64,000 nt of DNA from Azospirillum rugosum. GTDB taxonomy: Bacteria; Pseudomonadota; Alphaproteobacteria; Azospirillales; Azospirillaceae. A program made the translations under genes and the position numbers. Where the stretch lies: NCBI RefSeq assembly GCF_017876155.1, contig NZ_JAGINP010000013.1, forward strand, positions 158,213 through 222,212. Reading direction: 5' to 3'. This document shows positions 1 through 8,885 of this stretch, piece after piece. Every line of letters starts with the position of its first letter. Position 1 is the stretch's first letter. The notes under the pieces were generated by a model. It did not search any database, was not told the origin of the DNA, and worked only from the letters and a program-made list of their open reading frames with translations.

Positions 1-1805
1 CGGGCGATCTCCCGCGTGGCGGATCCCTGCTCCTCCACCGCGCTGCTGATGCCGGCGGCGATGCCGTTGATCTGGCCGATGATGCCGGTGATCCCGTCGA
101 TGGCGGAGACGGCCGCCTCCGTCGCCGTCTGCACCGCGCCCACCTGGGTCGCGATGTCGTCGGTGGCCTTGGCGGTCTGGTTGGCGAGGCTCTTCACCTC
201 GTTGGCGACCACCGCAAACCCCTTTCCGGCCTCCCCCGCGCGCGCGGCCTCGATGGTGGCGTTCAGCGCCAGCAGGTTGGTCTGGGCGGCGATGGCATTG
301 ATCAGCTGCACCACCTCGCCGATGCGGCGGGCGGCCTCGGCCAGGTTGCGGATGGTGGCGGAGACGCGGTCGGCCTCCTGCTCGGCCTGCGCGGCGATGT
401 CCGCGGAGGTCGAGACCTGCCGGGCGATGTCGTGGATCGACGCGCTCAGCTGCTCCGCCGCGGTCGCCACCGTCTGCACGTTGCTGGTCGCCTGGGCGGA
501 CGCGGCCGACACGGTGGCCGCGCGCTCGCTGGCGCGGATGGCGGTGGCGGTCATCTGCTCGGCCGAGCTGCGCGTCTGCGTCGCCGCGTTGACGACGCCC
601 TCCACGATGGCGTTGACGCTCTCCTCGAAGTCGTCGGCCAGCCGGGTCAGCATGCGGCGCTTCTCCGCCTCGGCGGCGGCGCGGTTCTTCTCCTGCTCGG
701 CGCGGAGTCGTTCGTTGTCGGCCGCCCCCGCCTTGAACACCTCCAGCGTGCGGGCCATCCGGCCGATCTCGTCGCGGCGGTCCAGCGCCGGCACGGTGGT
801 GTCCAGGTCGTTGGCGGCAATCGCCTGCATGGCGACGCTCATGCGGCCGAGCGGCCCGGCGATGCTCTGCCCCAGGACGACGCTGGCCAGGCCGGCCAGC
901 AAGGCCGTGGCGATGATGGACCAGACCATCAGCGTGACCGTCTCGTCGCGGTTGGCCGCCATGGCGTCGCGGGCGCTGTCGGCCTCCGCGTTCATCAGGG
1001 CGATCAGCGCCTCCAGCGGCGGCACCATCGCCGCCCCGCCCGCGCGGACCGCTTCCTTCTGCGGAACCTGCGACAGGTAGGTGTCGGCGAAGGCGATGAA
1101 CGCCTGCTCATACCGGGCGCGCAGCCCCTCCACGACCTTCAGCTCCGACGGGTCGAGCTTCGCCGCGGCCAGCTGCTGGCCGAAATCCTTCAGGCTCCGC
1201 AGCAGCCGGTCGCGGTCGATCGGCTTGGAGCGCAGCAGCAGGTCGCTCTCGTACCGGCGCACCTGGAGGATCAGCACCTGGAGGCGGGAGAGGGTGGCGT
1301 CGTCGGGCGTCAGCTCGTAATTCTCCTGAAGCCGCAGCTCCAGGTCCATCGCCGCCTTGTTCAGCGCGGCCTGCAGGCCCTCGGCCTCGGTCAGCCCGAC
1401 CTTGCGCATGGTGGCGACCAGCGTGTCGAACTGCCCGTTCCAGACGACGACCGCCTGCTTCAGCGTGGCCAGCTTGGCGCGCGCGTTGTCGCCGGTCAGC
1501 GTCTCGGCCAGCTTGTCGATGCCGGCGAGCGCGCTCGCCATGTCGCGGCTGCGGCGGTCGACCGGGTCCTGGGTGCGGCTGTCCAGGAAGATGTTCGTCT
1601 GCACCCGCGCCGAGGCGAGATGGTCGCCCACCTTCTCCGCCGCGTCGGACGCGGCGCTGGCCGCCCGGTCGATGCCCGCCATGCGGTTCTGCACCGTTCG
1701 GCTTTCCCAGAACACCGCAAGCACGACCAGCAGCCCGGCAATGCCGAGCGCCGCGATGGTCATGATCTGGAAACGGACGGAGAACCGAGAGAGAAAGGTG
1801 GTCAT
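1..1805 (-). CDS. Methyl-accepting chemotaxis protein (3' end cut by window edge)
   Basis: Chemoreceptor that senses a ligand and controls the CheA kinase from the inner membrane. ATG at 1805 follows a GGAGG site. The frame stays open to base 1, so about 601 residues are seen and the C-terminus lies outside. A membrane segment at residues ~14-32 is followed by a long, probably periplasmic helical domain, a second membrane segment at ~290-308 (IIATALLAGLASVVLG), a HAMP region, and the signalling hairpin near residue ~505-530 with the diagnostic NATIEAARAGE and GFAVVANEVK motifs. The domain order is that of a classical transmembrane MCP. The ligand cannot be read from the sequence. No other chemotaxis genes are nearby, so it is an orphan receptor. 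Confidence 0.95.
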   Translation of the reverse strand, partial: MTTFLSRFSVRFQIMTIAALGIAGLLVVLAVFWESRTVQNRMAGIDRAASAASDAAEKVGDHLASARVQTNIFLDSRTQDPVDRRSRDMASALAGIDKLAETLTGDNARAKLATLKQAVVVWNGQFDTLVATMRKVGLTEAEGLQAALNKAAMDLELRLQENYELTPDDATLSRLQVLILQVRRYESDLLLRSKPIDRDRLLRSLKDFGQQLAAAKLDPSELKVVEGLRARYEQAFIAFADTYLSQVPQKEAVRAGGAAMVPPLEALIALMNAEADSARDAMAANRDETVTLMVWSIIATALLAGLASVVLGQSIAGPLGRMSVAMQAIAANDLDTTVPALDRRDEIGRMARTLEVFKAGAADNERLRAEQEKNRAAAEAEKRRMLTRLADDFEESVNAIVEGVVNAATQTRSSAEQMTATAIRASERAATVSAASAQATSNVQTVATAAEQLSASIHDIARQVSTSADIAAQAEQEADRVSATIRNLAEAARRIGEVVQLINAIAAQTNLLALNATIEAARAGEAGKGFAVVANEVKSLANQTAKATDDIATQVGAVQTATEAAVSAIDGITGIIGQINGIAAGISSAVEEQGSATREIA

Positions 1806-1872
1806 GCAACCTCCGAGGAGCAAAAGTCTCCGCGGACGGCGGGAAAGGGCCGAGCCGGAGCGTCGGGGTGCA

Positions 1873-1902
1873 TGGATAAATTGTGCAGATGCGAAGCGTC
1901 AA
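1873..1902 (-). promoter_or_regulatory. Candidate sigma-70-like promoter for the chemoreceptor gene
   Basis: On the minus strand TTGACG (1902-1897) is followed after 18 bases by TATCCA (1878-1873), 68 bases upstream of the MCP start. It is a reasonable but imperfect housekeeping-type match in a locally AT-richer stretch. Confidence 0.35.
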
Positions 1903-1936
1903 ACCGAATGAAATATATCTGTGGGCCGATGCGCTC

Positions 1937-3625
1937 CTATGACGCACCCTGACTGTTCGTCTCCCAGTAGTGACAGGCGATGCGGTGGCTGGTCGCCGCG
2001 CCTTCCAGCGCGGGGGGCTCCTGGGCGCAGTGATCGCGCGCCAGCGGGCAGCGGAGGCGCAGCGCGCAGCCGGACGGCGGGGCAAGGGCGGAGGGCGGAT
2101 CGCCCGGCAGCCCGGACCCGAATTCACCACCGCTTCCGCCACCCTTGGCGCCCTGCGCCACGGCCAGCATCGCGCGGGTGAGCGGGTGGCGCGCCCCTTC
2201 AACAAGGGCGGCGCTGTCCGCCGCCTCGACGATCCGGCCGAGCAGCAGGACGAGCGCGCGCCGCCCCACCCTCAGGGCGTCGCTCGCGTCCTGGGTGGCG
2301 TAGACCAGGGCGAGCCGGCGGCGGCGGCGCACCTCCATCAGCCGCGCCAGGAAGGCCGCGCGGTCCGCCCCCGCCAGCGTGGCGGCGGGCTCGTCGCAGA
2401 CCAGAAGGCGCGGCTCCGGCAGCAGCGCGCGGGCGAGCCCGGCGTGCGCGGCTTCCGCGGCGTCCAGGGCGGCGGGGTGCAGCGCCGCGACGGCCTCGTG
2501 CAGCCCCACCTCGCGCAGGGCGTCGGCGATGCGGGGGCCGCGGTCGGCGGCGGGGATGTCCGGGCGCAGCGTTTCCAGCAGCTCGGCCATCTGCGCGCCC
2601 ACGGTCATGCCCGGGTCGAGCGCCGCGGCGGGGTCGGGGAACAGCATCTGCAGGTCGCGGCGCGCCCGGCGCAGCGCGTCCGGCGGCGCGCCGGCGAGGT
2701 CGCGGCCGAGCCAGGCGACCTGCCCGCCGGACGGTGGCACCAGCCGCAGCAGGGCGCGTGCCAGCACCGACTTGCCGCTGCCCGACTCGCCGACCAGAGC
2801 CAGCGTGTCGCCCTCGGCCAGGTCGAAGCCGACGCCGTCGACCACGGTCAGCCAGCGATCCTCCCCCGTCCAGGTCCGGCCCAGGCGGAAGGCGACGCGC
2901 AGGTCGCGCACCGACAGGGCCGGGGCGCCGGCCGGCGGCGGTTCGCGGTTCACGTCCCCGTCAGCGGCCAGACCCGGCGGGGGCGGCGCCGGGCGCAGCC
3001 GGTCCGCCTCCAGCAGCAGCCTGCGGTCGGCGGGGCCGGCGACGCCCTCCTCCGCCCGCCCGGCGATCAGCAGGGCCGCCCCGTTTTCCCGCGCCCAGCC
3101 GGCCAGGCGGTCCAGCATCCAGGCCCGCTGAGTCGGGTCCAGCGCCGCGGCCGGAGCGTCGGCCAGCAGCACCGCCGGCTGCGCCGCCACGGCCAACGCC
3201 AGAACTGCGCGCCAGCGCTGCGCCTCCGACAGCTCGTGGGGGTAGAGCGACAGCCGGCGCGCGGCGGCGGGCATCCGGAACCACTCCAGCGCCTCCACCG
3301 CCCGGCGCAGGGCCATGTGCTCGTCGAGGCCCAGGTGATGGTGCAGCAGCTCGACGAACTGCGCCCCCAGCGTCCGGTGCGGGAACAGGGTCCCGTCCGC
3401 GGTGACCAGGATGCGGCGGCCCACCGTCCGGACGGTCCCGTCGCAGGTCAGGTCGGGCGGCGCCAGCCCGGCCAAGGCTTTCAACAGCAGGCTCTTGCCC
3501 GACCCCGCCGCGCCGGTGACGGCCAGCACCTCCCCCGCACCGACCGCGAAGGTCAGGCGGTCGAGCAGGACGGCGTCGCCGGCGAGAAGCGAGAACCCCT
3601 CGACGGATAGGAGTGGCGTTGTCAC
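1937..3625 (-). CDS. Peptide-type ABC transporter, fused double ATPase with degenerate motifs
   Basis: A 562-residue protein with two ABC domains in tandem (DppD-DppF-like order), expected to energise the two permeases encoded just upstream. The GTG start at 3625 overlaps the stop of the preceding permease (GTGA), showing translational coupling. Walker A motifs are intact: GAAGSGKS at ~37 and GESGSGKS at ~276. The rest is eroded. The first signature reads LSEAQ and its Walker B is LLADAP, without the catalytic Glu. The second half keeps CDEP but its signature region is ALDAAEAA. The C-terminus carries the Cys-containing oligopeptide-permease tail (CALRLRCPLARDHC). The operon has no binding protein. 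It is a peptide or nickel-type importer by family; the substrate is unknown and activity may be reduced. Confidence 0.85.
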   Translation of the reverse strand: MTTPLLSVEGFSLLAGDAVLLDRLTFAVGAGEVLAVTGAAGSGKSLLLKALAGLAPPDLTCDGTVRTVGRRILVTADGTLFPHRTLGAQFVELLHHHLGLDEHMALRRAVEALEWFRMPAAARRLSLYPHELSEAQRWRAVLALAVAAQPAVLLADAPAAALDPTQRAWMLDRLAGWARENGAALLIAGRAEEGVAGPADRRLLLEADRLRPAPPPPGLAADGDVNREPPPAGAPALSVRDLRVAFRLGRTWTGEDRWLTVVDGVGFDLAEGDTLALVGESGSGKSVLARALLRLVPPSGGQVAWLGRDLAGAPPDALRRARRDLQMLFPDPAAALDPGMTVGAQMAELLETLRPDIPAADRGPRIADALREVGLHEAVAALHPAALDAAEAAHAGLARALLPEPRLLVCDEPAATLAGADRAAFLARLMEVRRRRRLALVYATQDASDALRVGRRALVLLLGRIVEAADSAALVEGARHPLTRAMLAVAQGAKGGGSGGEFGSGLPGDPPSALAPPSGCALRLRCPLARDHCAQEPPALEGAATSHRIACHYWETNSQGAS

Positions 3626-4461
3626 GGCCGGCCTCCGCCCGCGGTGCGCGGGGTCTCGCCGCTTGCGGCGGCGGCGCGCAGGCCGTCCCCGACCGCGTGC
3701 AGCGCCCACAGGCTCAGGGCCAGCAGCAGCGCCGGGGCGGCGAGCGCCGCCGGATCGCCGGCCCGGACCGCCGCGGCGAGCGCCGCGCCCCAGCTCGGCA
3801 CCGAGCCGGGCAGGCCAAGGCCGAGCAGCCCGGCGAAGCTCTCCGCCGCGAGCGCGCGGGGCAGCGCGGTCCAGGCCGCCGCGGCCAGCGGCAGCGCGGC
3901 GTTGGGGATCAGGTGGCGGCGCAGGATGCGTCCCGGCGGCACCCCCGCCGCCTGGGCGGCGGCCAGGAACTCGCGGCGCAGCAGGGCGCGCAGCTCCGCC
4001 CGCGTGACCAGGGCGATGAAGGGCGCCGCGGTCAGGGCGGCGGCCGGGGCCAGCACCCCCGGCCCGCGCCCGGCCAGCCCGGCGGCGAGCGGCAGGGCCA
4101 GCGCCAACGGCAGCCCGGCCAGCCGCTCCGCCAGCCCCATCAGGCTGCGTTCCGCGCGCGGTCCCAGCGCCGTGGCCGCGATGCCCCAGGCCAGCCCCGC
4201 CGCGGCGCCAAGCAGCCCGCCGAGCAGCGCGAAGGACAGGCTGCCCTGCCCAGCGGCCAACGCCCGCTCCAGCGGGCCGTTGCCGAGCAGGGGGGCAGTC
4301 GGCACGCAGAACAGCAAGGTGATCAGCACGACGAGTCCCACCGATGCGGAGGGACGCTCGACCAGCCGCCGGCCGGCAGCCCGCCAGGGGGATTCGGGCC
4401 AGAGGGATTTGGGGGTCGCGGCCGTGCCGCGGGTGCGATCCATGCTTTTCCGATCCACCAT
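3622..4461 (-). CDS. Peptide-type ABC transporter permease (DppC-like)
   Basis: Inner-membrane permease of 279 residues, second of the pair in this operon. The ATG at 4461 shares one base with the stop of the upstream permease (TGATG), so I chose it over the internal Met at 4443. Several hydrophobic segments are visible, and an EAA-type loop (FLAAAQAAGVPPGRILRRHL, then PNA) marks the ATPase-docking site of BPD-type permeases. Its stop overlaps the GTG of the ATPase gene. It is unusually rich in Ala, Leu and Gly even for this genome. Function by family: dipeptide, oligopeptide or nickel uptake. Confidence 0.85.
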   Translation of the reverse strand: MVDRKSMDRTRGTAATPKSLWPESPWRAAGRRLVERPSASVGLVVLITLLFCVPTAPLLGNGPLERALAAGQGSLSFALLGGLLGAAAGLAWGIAATALGPRAERSLMGLAERLAGLPLALALPLAAGLAGRGPGVLAPAAALTAAPFIALVTRAELRALLRREFLAAAQAAGVPPGRILRRHLIPNAALPLAAAAWTALPRALAAESFAGLLGLGLPGSVPSWGAALAAAVRAGDPAALAAPALLLALSLWALHAVGDGLRAAAASGETPRTAGGGRP

Positions 4462-5258
4462 CACGGGCGCCGCGCCCGCGGGTCGAGCCAGCCGTGCAGC
4501 ACCGCACCGCCGGCCCCCAGCAGAACCGCCAGCCCGCACAGCGCGGCCAGCGCCGGAATGGCGGTCCCGGCGTTGCCAGTGCTGGCTGCGGTGGTGAACA
4601 GGCGGCCGGCGCCGGGCAGGCCGAACAGGCTTTCCGCGGCGACGGCCCCGGTCACCGTCGCGACCGCCGCGATCCGCAGGCCGCCCGCCACCGCCGCGAC
4701 GCCCAGCGGCACCGCATGGTGCCACACCACCGCCCGCTCGCCGAGGCCGCGCCCGCGCGCCGCCATCAGCGCCACGCTGCCCGGCGCCCTGGGAAGCTCA
4801 TCCCCGAAACCGTCGCCGGAGGGGCCGTGCAATTCGTCGTCCAGCGCCTCCCGCGCCAGCCGGGCCGTCTGCGCGGCCGGGGGGACGGCCAGCGCCAGCC
4901 AGACGAGCGGCAGCGCCGCCAGGGCGCTCCGCCCTTCCATGGCAAAGGACGCGGCGAAGACCGCGGCGAGCAGGAAGCCCGGCAGTCCCGGTCCCAGCGC
5001 GCCGAGCGTCCGGCCGGCGCCCCCGGCGAGCGAGCGCGGGCGCAGGCTGGCCGCCAGCCCGAGCAGCGCGCCGAGCAGGGTGCCCGCCGCCAGCGGCGGC
5101 ACGACCAGCGCGCCGGTCACCGGCAGCCCGACCAAGGCGGCCCGCAGCGCGCCACTCCAGTCGTGGGCGTAAGCCGCCGCGGCCAGCGCGGCGCACAGGG
5201 CGAAGACGAGCAGGGCGGGCACCACGGCGGCAAGCCGGCGTAGGGCGAAGCTCAGCAT
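4461..5258 (-). CDS. Peptide-type ABC transporter permease (DppB-like)
   Basis: First gene of the operon, 265 residues with ATG at 5258. It begins MLSFALRRLAAVVPALLVF, the usual DppB/OppB-type N-terminus with a cytoplasmic Arg pair and a first membrane helix. A diverged EAA-like loop and the terminal FGLPGAGRL motif are visible. The usual GDP motif after the first helix is missing and the protein is shorter than typical DppB (about 310-340 residues), so the periplasmic region looks reduced. It is divergent from the phospholipase gene at 5492, leaving 233 bp that should carry both promoters. Confidence 0.8.
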   Translation of the reverse strand: MLSFALRRLAAVVPALLVFALCAALAAAAYAHDWSGALRAALVGLPVTGALVVPPLAAGTLLGALLGLAASLRPRSLAGGAGRTLGALGPGLPGFLLAAVFAASFAMEGRSALAALPLVWLALAVPPAAQTARLAREALDDELHGPSGDGFGDELPRAPGSVALMAARGRGLGERAVVWHHAVPLGVAAVAGGLRIAAVATVTGAVAAESLFGLPGAGRLFTTAASTGNAGTAIPALAALCGLAVLLGAGGAVLHGWLDPRARRP

Positions 5259-5491
5259 CGGCGGTGCGGCGTCATGGCGTTGGAAGGGTCGTCAGCGGAC
5301 AGTTCAAAAGTACGGCTCGGGGTGCTGGCCGAAAGGGTTGGCCCCGACGGTACGCGGGATGTTGCCGGTCGGGCAACGAAATTTCGCCTGACGGCGTGGG
5401 CTGGGAGGGATCGCGTCCCCAGGTGTTGTTCGTGGCAGCGACTCCGCTTGCCCACGCCCGCCCAACCCCGTCCGACACCCGGCCACACCGC

Positions 5492-7768
5492 ATGCTCGCA
5501 CCCCGTCCCGATCCCACCCGTCACCCCCTCGGCCAGCCGGAGCCGGCCGTTCCCGTCCAGGGGCCCTCCCCGATCCTGGTCCCCGGCCACACGGTCTGGC
5601 GGGTGGAACAGGCGGCGCGCGTCGGCGTGATCATCGACGCGGAGGATTATTTCGCCATCGCCAAGGCTGCCATGCGGCGGGCGCGGCGCAGCATCTACCT
5701 GACCGCCTGGGATTTCGACGCGCGCATCCGGCTGACGCCGCAGCTGCGCCGCCCGCGCCGTCCGGACCGGCTGGGCAACCTGCTGAACTGGCTGGCCGCG
5801 ACCCGGCCCGACCTGAGCATCCACGTGCTGAAGTGGGACTATGCGGAGCTGTTCGACCTCGCCCGCTGGTCGAAGCCGCTGTTCCTGCGCAACTGGCTGA
5901 GCCACCCGCGCCTGCACTATCGGCTGGACAGCGACCACCCCGCGGGCGCCTGCCACCACCAGAAGATCCTGGTCATCGACGACCAACTGGCCTTTTGCGG
6001 CGGGCTGGACATCACCGCCAACCGCTGGGACACGCGCGCCCACCGCGCCGACGAGCCGCTGCGCCGCCAGCCGGACGGCAACCCGTACGAGCCCTTCCAC
6101 GACGTGATGATGGCGGTGGACGGCGACGCCGCCCGCGCCATGGCGGAGCTGTTCCGCGAGCGCTGGCACCGCGCCACCGGCACGCGGCTGGAGCCGCCGC
6201 CCCCGCCGGCGTCGTTCCGGTCGCGCCCGCACCGCCTCAGCATCAACGCCAAGCGCGCCGCCGTCCACAGCCTGGATCCCTGGCCGCCGACCCTGACCCC
6301 GCTGCTGCGCGACATGCCCATCGGCATCGCCCGCACCAACCCCGCCTGGAACGGCCGCGACGAGGTGCGCGAGGTGGAGGCGCTGTATGTGGAGGCCATT
6401 CGCTCCGCCCAGCGCTTCATCTATCTGGAAAGCCAGTATTTCGCCTCCACTGCGGTGGCCGACGCGCTGAAGGCGCGGCTGGCCGAGCCCGACGGGCCGG
6501 AGGTGGTGATCGTCAACCCGGTGCGCACGACCAGTTGGCTGGAGAACACCGTCATGCTGGGATCCCGCGCCCGCCTGACGCGGGAGCTGCGGGAAACGGA
6601 CAAGCACGGCCGCTTCCGCCTGTACGTCGCCCTCACCGACGGCGGGGCCTGCATCACCGTGCACGCCAAGGTGATGGTGGTGGACGACCGGCTGCTGCGC
6701 ATCGGCTCCGCCAACCTGAACAACCGCTCCATGGGGCTGGACACCGAATGCGATTTGGCGCTGGAGGCGCCGGCTGGCCGGGAGGAGGGACGGCAGGCCC
6801 GCCGGGCCATCGGGGACGTGCGCAACTCCCTGGTGGCGGAGCATCTCGGCGTCGCCCCGGAAAGCGTGGCGGCGGAGCTGCGCCGCAGCGGCTCGCTCGT
6901 CCGCACCATCGAGGCGCTGCGCCGTCCCGACGGCCGCACCTTGCAGCCGATGGAGGACCAGGAGCCCGGCGCGCTCGCCGCGGCCGTCGCCGAGGCGCGG
7001 GTGTTCGACCCGGAACGGCCGGTCGGGGCGGTGGAGATCGTGCGCCGGGTCCTGCCCTCCAGCATCCCGCGCCGGCACCATTGGATCGCGCTGTTCGCCG
7101 TCCTGCTGCTGGTCGGCGGCATGTGGGGCCTGTGGAACCACACCCCCTTGCAGGAATGGGCGACGCTCGACGGCGTGCTCGCCGCCATCGCGCGGGTGCG
7201 GGAGGTCGCCTTCGGCCCGCTCTGGCTCGTGCTGCTCTACGTCGCCGGCGGATTCGTGATGTTCCCGGTGATGCTGCTGGTCGCCGCGACGGCCATCGCG
7301 CTGGGCCCCTGGCTGGGCTTCCCCACCGCGCTGGCCGGGGTCCTGGCCTCGGCCACGGCGCTGTTCTGGGCCGGCCGCGCCGCCGGGCAGAAGCCGCTGG
7401 AACGCTACGGCGGCCCGGCGGTGACCAAGATCAGCGAGCGGCTGGGCGACAGCGGCGTGCTGGCCGTCGCCGCCGTGCGGGTGGTGCCGCTGGCGCCATT
7501 CACCGTGGTCAATCTTGTCGCGGGGGCTTCCCGGATCCGCTTCCTCGACTATCTGTTCGGAACGGTGCTGGGGATGGCGCCGGGCATCCTCGTCTTCAAC
7601 CTGCTGGGCAACCAGCTGGAACGGACGATGCGGGATCCCTCGGCGGCCGACATGGCCCTGCTGGCTCTCGTGGCCCTGGTCGCGCTGTCGCTCGGCTGGG
7701 TCGGCAACCGATTTGTGAAGAAGACGGCCAAGACGGCAAAAGCAGGGAAGGGGGAGCAAGACCGGTGA
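5492..7768 (+). CDS. Phospholipase D/cardiolipin synthase-like protein fused to a VTT (DedA/TVP38-type) membrane domain
   Basis: A 758-residue fusion. Two HKD motifs define the PLD fold: HHQKILVIDD near residue 155 and HAKVMVVDD near 390, the second followed by GSANLNNRSM. These are the phosphatidyl-transfer catalytic residues. From about residue 530 the protein becomes a multi-pass membrane domain of the SNARE-associated/VTT type (FPVMLLVAATAIALGP, later RVVPLAPFTVVNLVAG). The ATG at 5492 is preferred over an upstream in-frame start because the region before it is Pro/Arg-rich and coding-poor. The stop overlaps the GTG of the next gene, so the two are made together. A role in phospholipid synthesis or remodelling is inferred. 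Confidence 0.88.
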   Translation: MLAPRPDPTRHPLGQPEPAVPVQGPSPILVPGHTVWRVEQAARVGVIIDAEDYFAIAKAAMRRARRSIYLTAWDFDARIRLTPQLRRPRRPDRLGNLLNWLAATRPDLSIHVLKWDYAELFDLARWSKPLFLRNWLSHPRLHYRLDSDHPAGACHHQKILVIDDQLAFCGGLDITANRWDTRAHRADEPLRRQPDGNPYEPFHDVMMAVDGDAARAMAELFRERWHRATGTRLEPPPPPASFRSRPHRLSINAKRAAVHSLDPWPPTLTPLLRDMPIGIARTNPAWNGRDEVREVEALYVEAIRSAQRFIYLESQYFASTAVADALKARLAEPDGPEVVIVNPVRTTSWLENTVMLGSRARLTRELRETDKHGRFRLYVALTDGGACITVHAKVMVVDDRLLRIGSANLNNRSMGLDTECDLALEAPAGREEGRQARRAIGDVRNSLVAEHLGVAPESVAAELRRSGSLVRTIEALRRPDGRTLQPMEDQEPGALAAAVAEARVFDPERPVGAVEIVRRVLPSSIPRRHHWIALFAVLLLVGGMWGLWNHTPLQEWATLDGVLAAIARVREVAFGPLWLVLLYVAGGFVMFPVMLLVAATAIALGPWLGFPTALAGVLASATALFWAGRAAGQKPLERYGGPAVTKISERLGDSGVLAVAAVRVVPLAPFTVVNLVAGASRIRFLDYLFGTVLGMAPGILVFNLLGNQLERTMRDPSAADMALLALVALVALSLGWVGNRFVKKTAKTAKAGKGEQDR

Positions 7769-8577
7769 TCCGATTCAGCCAAGAGCGCGTCGAGCGGATC
7801 GCCGCCGCGCTGCGCGCCGCGCGTGCCCGCCGTCCGCGGCGCCGTCTCGACGGGCGCGCCGGACCGGTGCCCGAGGGCATGGCGGCGCTGCGCATCGCGA
7901 CCTGGAACATCCACAGCTGTGTCGGGCTGGACGCGCGCTTCGCCCCCGACCGCATCGCCGAGGTGATCAAGGAGCTGGACGTCGACCTCGTCGGCCTCCA
8001 GGAGGTCGGCTGGCACCACCGCGGGGAGGCCGGGCTCGACCAGTTCGCCTTCCTGGAGAAGGCCACCGGCCTGAAGGCCCACGCCGGCCCGACCAAGCAC
8101 AACGCGCGCGCCCATTACGGCAACGCCATCCTGACACGCCTGCCCGTGCGCGACTGCGCCCACATCGACCTCAGCGTCGGCCGGCGGGAGCCGCGCGGCG
8201 GGCTCGACTGCGTGGTGGAGGTGCAGGGGCGCCCGGTGCGCGTCATCGTCGCCCACCTCGGCCTCGACCCGTGGGAGCGTGCCAAGCAGGTGGAGACCAT
8301 CATCGGCCGGGTGGCGGAGCGGCCGGACCTGCCGACGCTGTTCATGGGCGACCTGAACGAGTGGACGCCCAACTCGCCGCGGCTGAAGCGGCTGGGCCAG
8401 GCCTTCCCCGACTGCGCCAACCCGCGCAGCTTCCACGCGCGCATGCCCACGCTTCGGCTCGACCGCATCTACGCCAGCGGCGGGCTGGTGATCCCGGCCT
8501 TCGAGGTGGTGCGCACGGTGCTGACCCGTCGCGCGTCCGACCATCTGCCGGTGCGCGCGACCGTTGCGGTCCCATAA
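7765..8577 (+). CDS. Endonuclease/exonuclease/phosphatase (EEP) family protein
   Basis: A 270-residue protein starting with GTG inside the previous gene's stop (GTGA overlap). It has the DNase I-like fold signature in order: TWNIHS (Asn metal site), LQEVG (catalytic Glu), the YGNAILTR segment, GDLNEW and the C-terminal SDHLPV (catalytic Asp-His). No signal peptide is present; a basic N-terminal stretch of about 45 residues precedes the domain. Coupling to a phospholipase D-type gene suggests a phosphodiesterase acting on lipid head groups or phosphoinositide-like substrates rather than on DNA, but this is inference from context. Confidence 0.88.
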   Translation: MIRFSQERVERIAAALRAARARRPRRRLDGRAGPVPEGMAALRIATWNIHSCVGLDARFAPDRIAEVIKELDVDLVGLQEVGWHHRGEAGLDQFAFLEKATGLKAHAGPTKHNARAHYGNAILTRLPVRDCAHIDLSVGRREPRGGLDCVVEVQGRPVRVIVAHLGLDPWERAKQVETIIGRVAERPDLPTLFMGDLNEWTPNSPRLKRLGQAFPDCANPRSFHARMPTLRLDRIYASGGLVIPAFEVVRTVLTRRASDHLPVRATVAVP

Positions 8578-8614
8578 TCAGCCTTTTTCTTAAAGCTTTG
8601 TCCCGCTTTGGCAA

Positions 8615-8638
8615 CCCTCCGCGCGCGTGCGCGGAGGG
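8615..8638 (+). terminator. Hairpin downstream of the EEP gene, possible terminator
   Basis: Ten-base-pair perfect stem CCCTCCGCGC/GCGCGGAGGG with a 4-base loop, 37 bases after the stop. The nearest T-run is about 20 bases further on, so it is not a textbook intrinsic terminator. Confidence 0.5.
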
Positions 8639-8809
8639 GGTGCGCAGCCGGAGGTGTGCCTTTTTTCATCGCATGACTCTTTTGCAGCGCTGCGATGCGT
8701 GGTCTCAAGGCTGCACAGAACCGTTTCCATTGCAAATACATGTCCGAGCCGGGTCGTTGGGCTATTGACCTTTGGTTAGATGCCTGCACAAACTGTCCGT
8801 GGGTCATAC

Positions 8810-8837
8810 GACCAATGTCTGGCGACCAATGTCTGGC
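8810..8837 (+). repeat. Perfect 2 x 14-bp tandem repeat upstream of phaZ
   Basis: GACCAATGTCTGGC occurs twice head to tail (8810-8823 and 8824-8837), about 50 bp before the proposed phaZ start. It could be a protein-binding site or a replication slip. Confidence 0.7.
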
Positions 8838-8885
8838 ACCCCAACCCCGACCGGGCACGGGACCAACCGCCTTAGCGAGGATCTG

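Larger units (their letters stand above)
8578..8885. other. 308 bp intergenic region before phaZ
   Basis: Holds a strong GC hairpin (8615-8638), a T-run (8659-8664), and a perfect 14-bp tandem duplication. No coding sequence is convincing here. Confidence 0.6.

Noticed and set aside
5252..7759. 835-residue open frame on the minus strand opposite the phospholipase gene
   Set aside because: It is rich in Arg, Gln, His and Gly with no domain, as expected for the antisense shadow of a high-GC gene. The plus-strand frame has clear HKD motifs.
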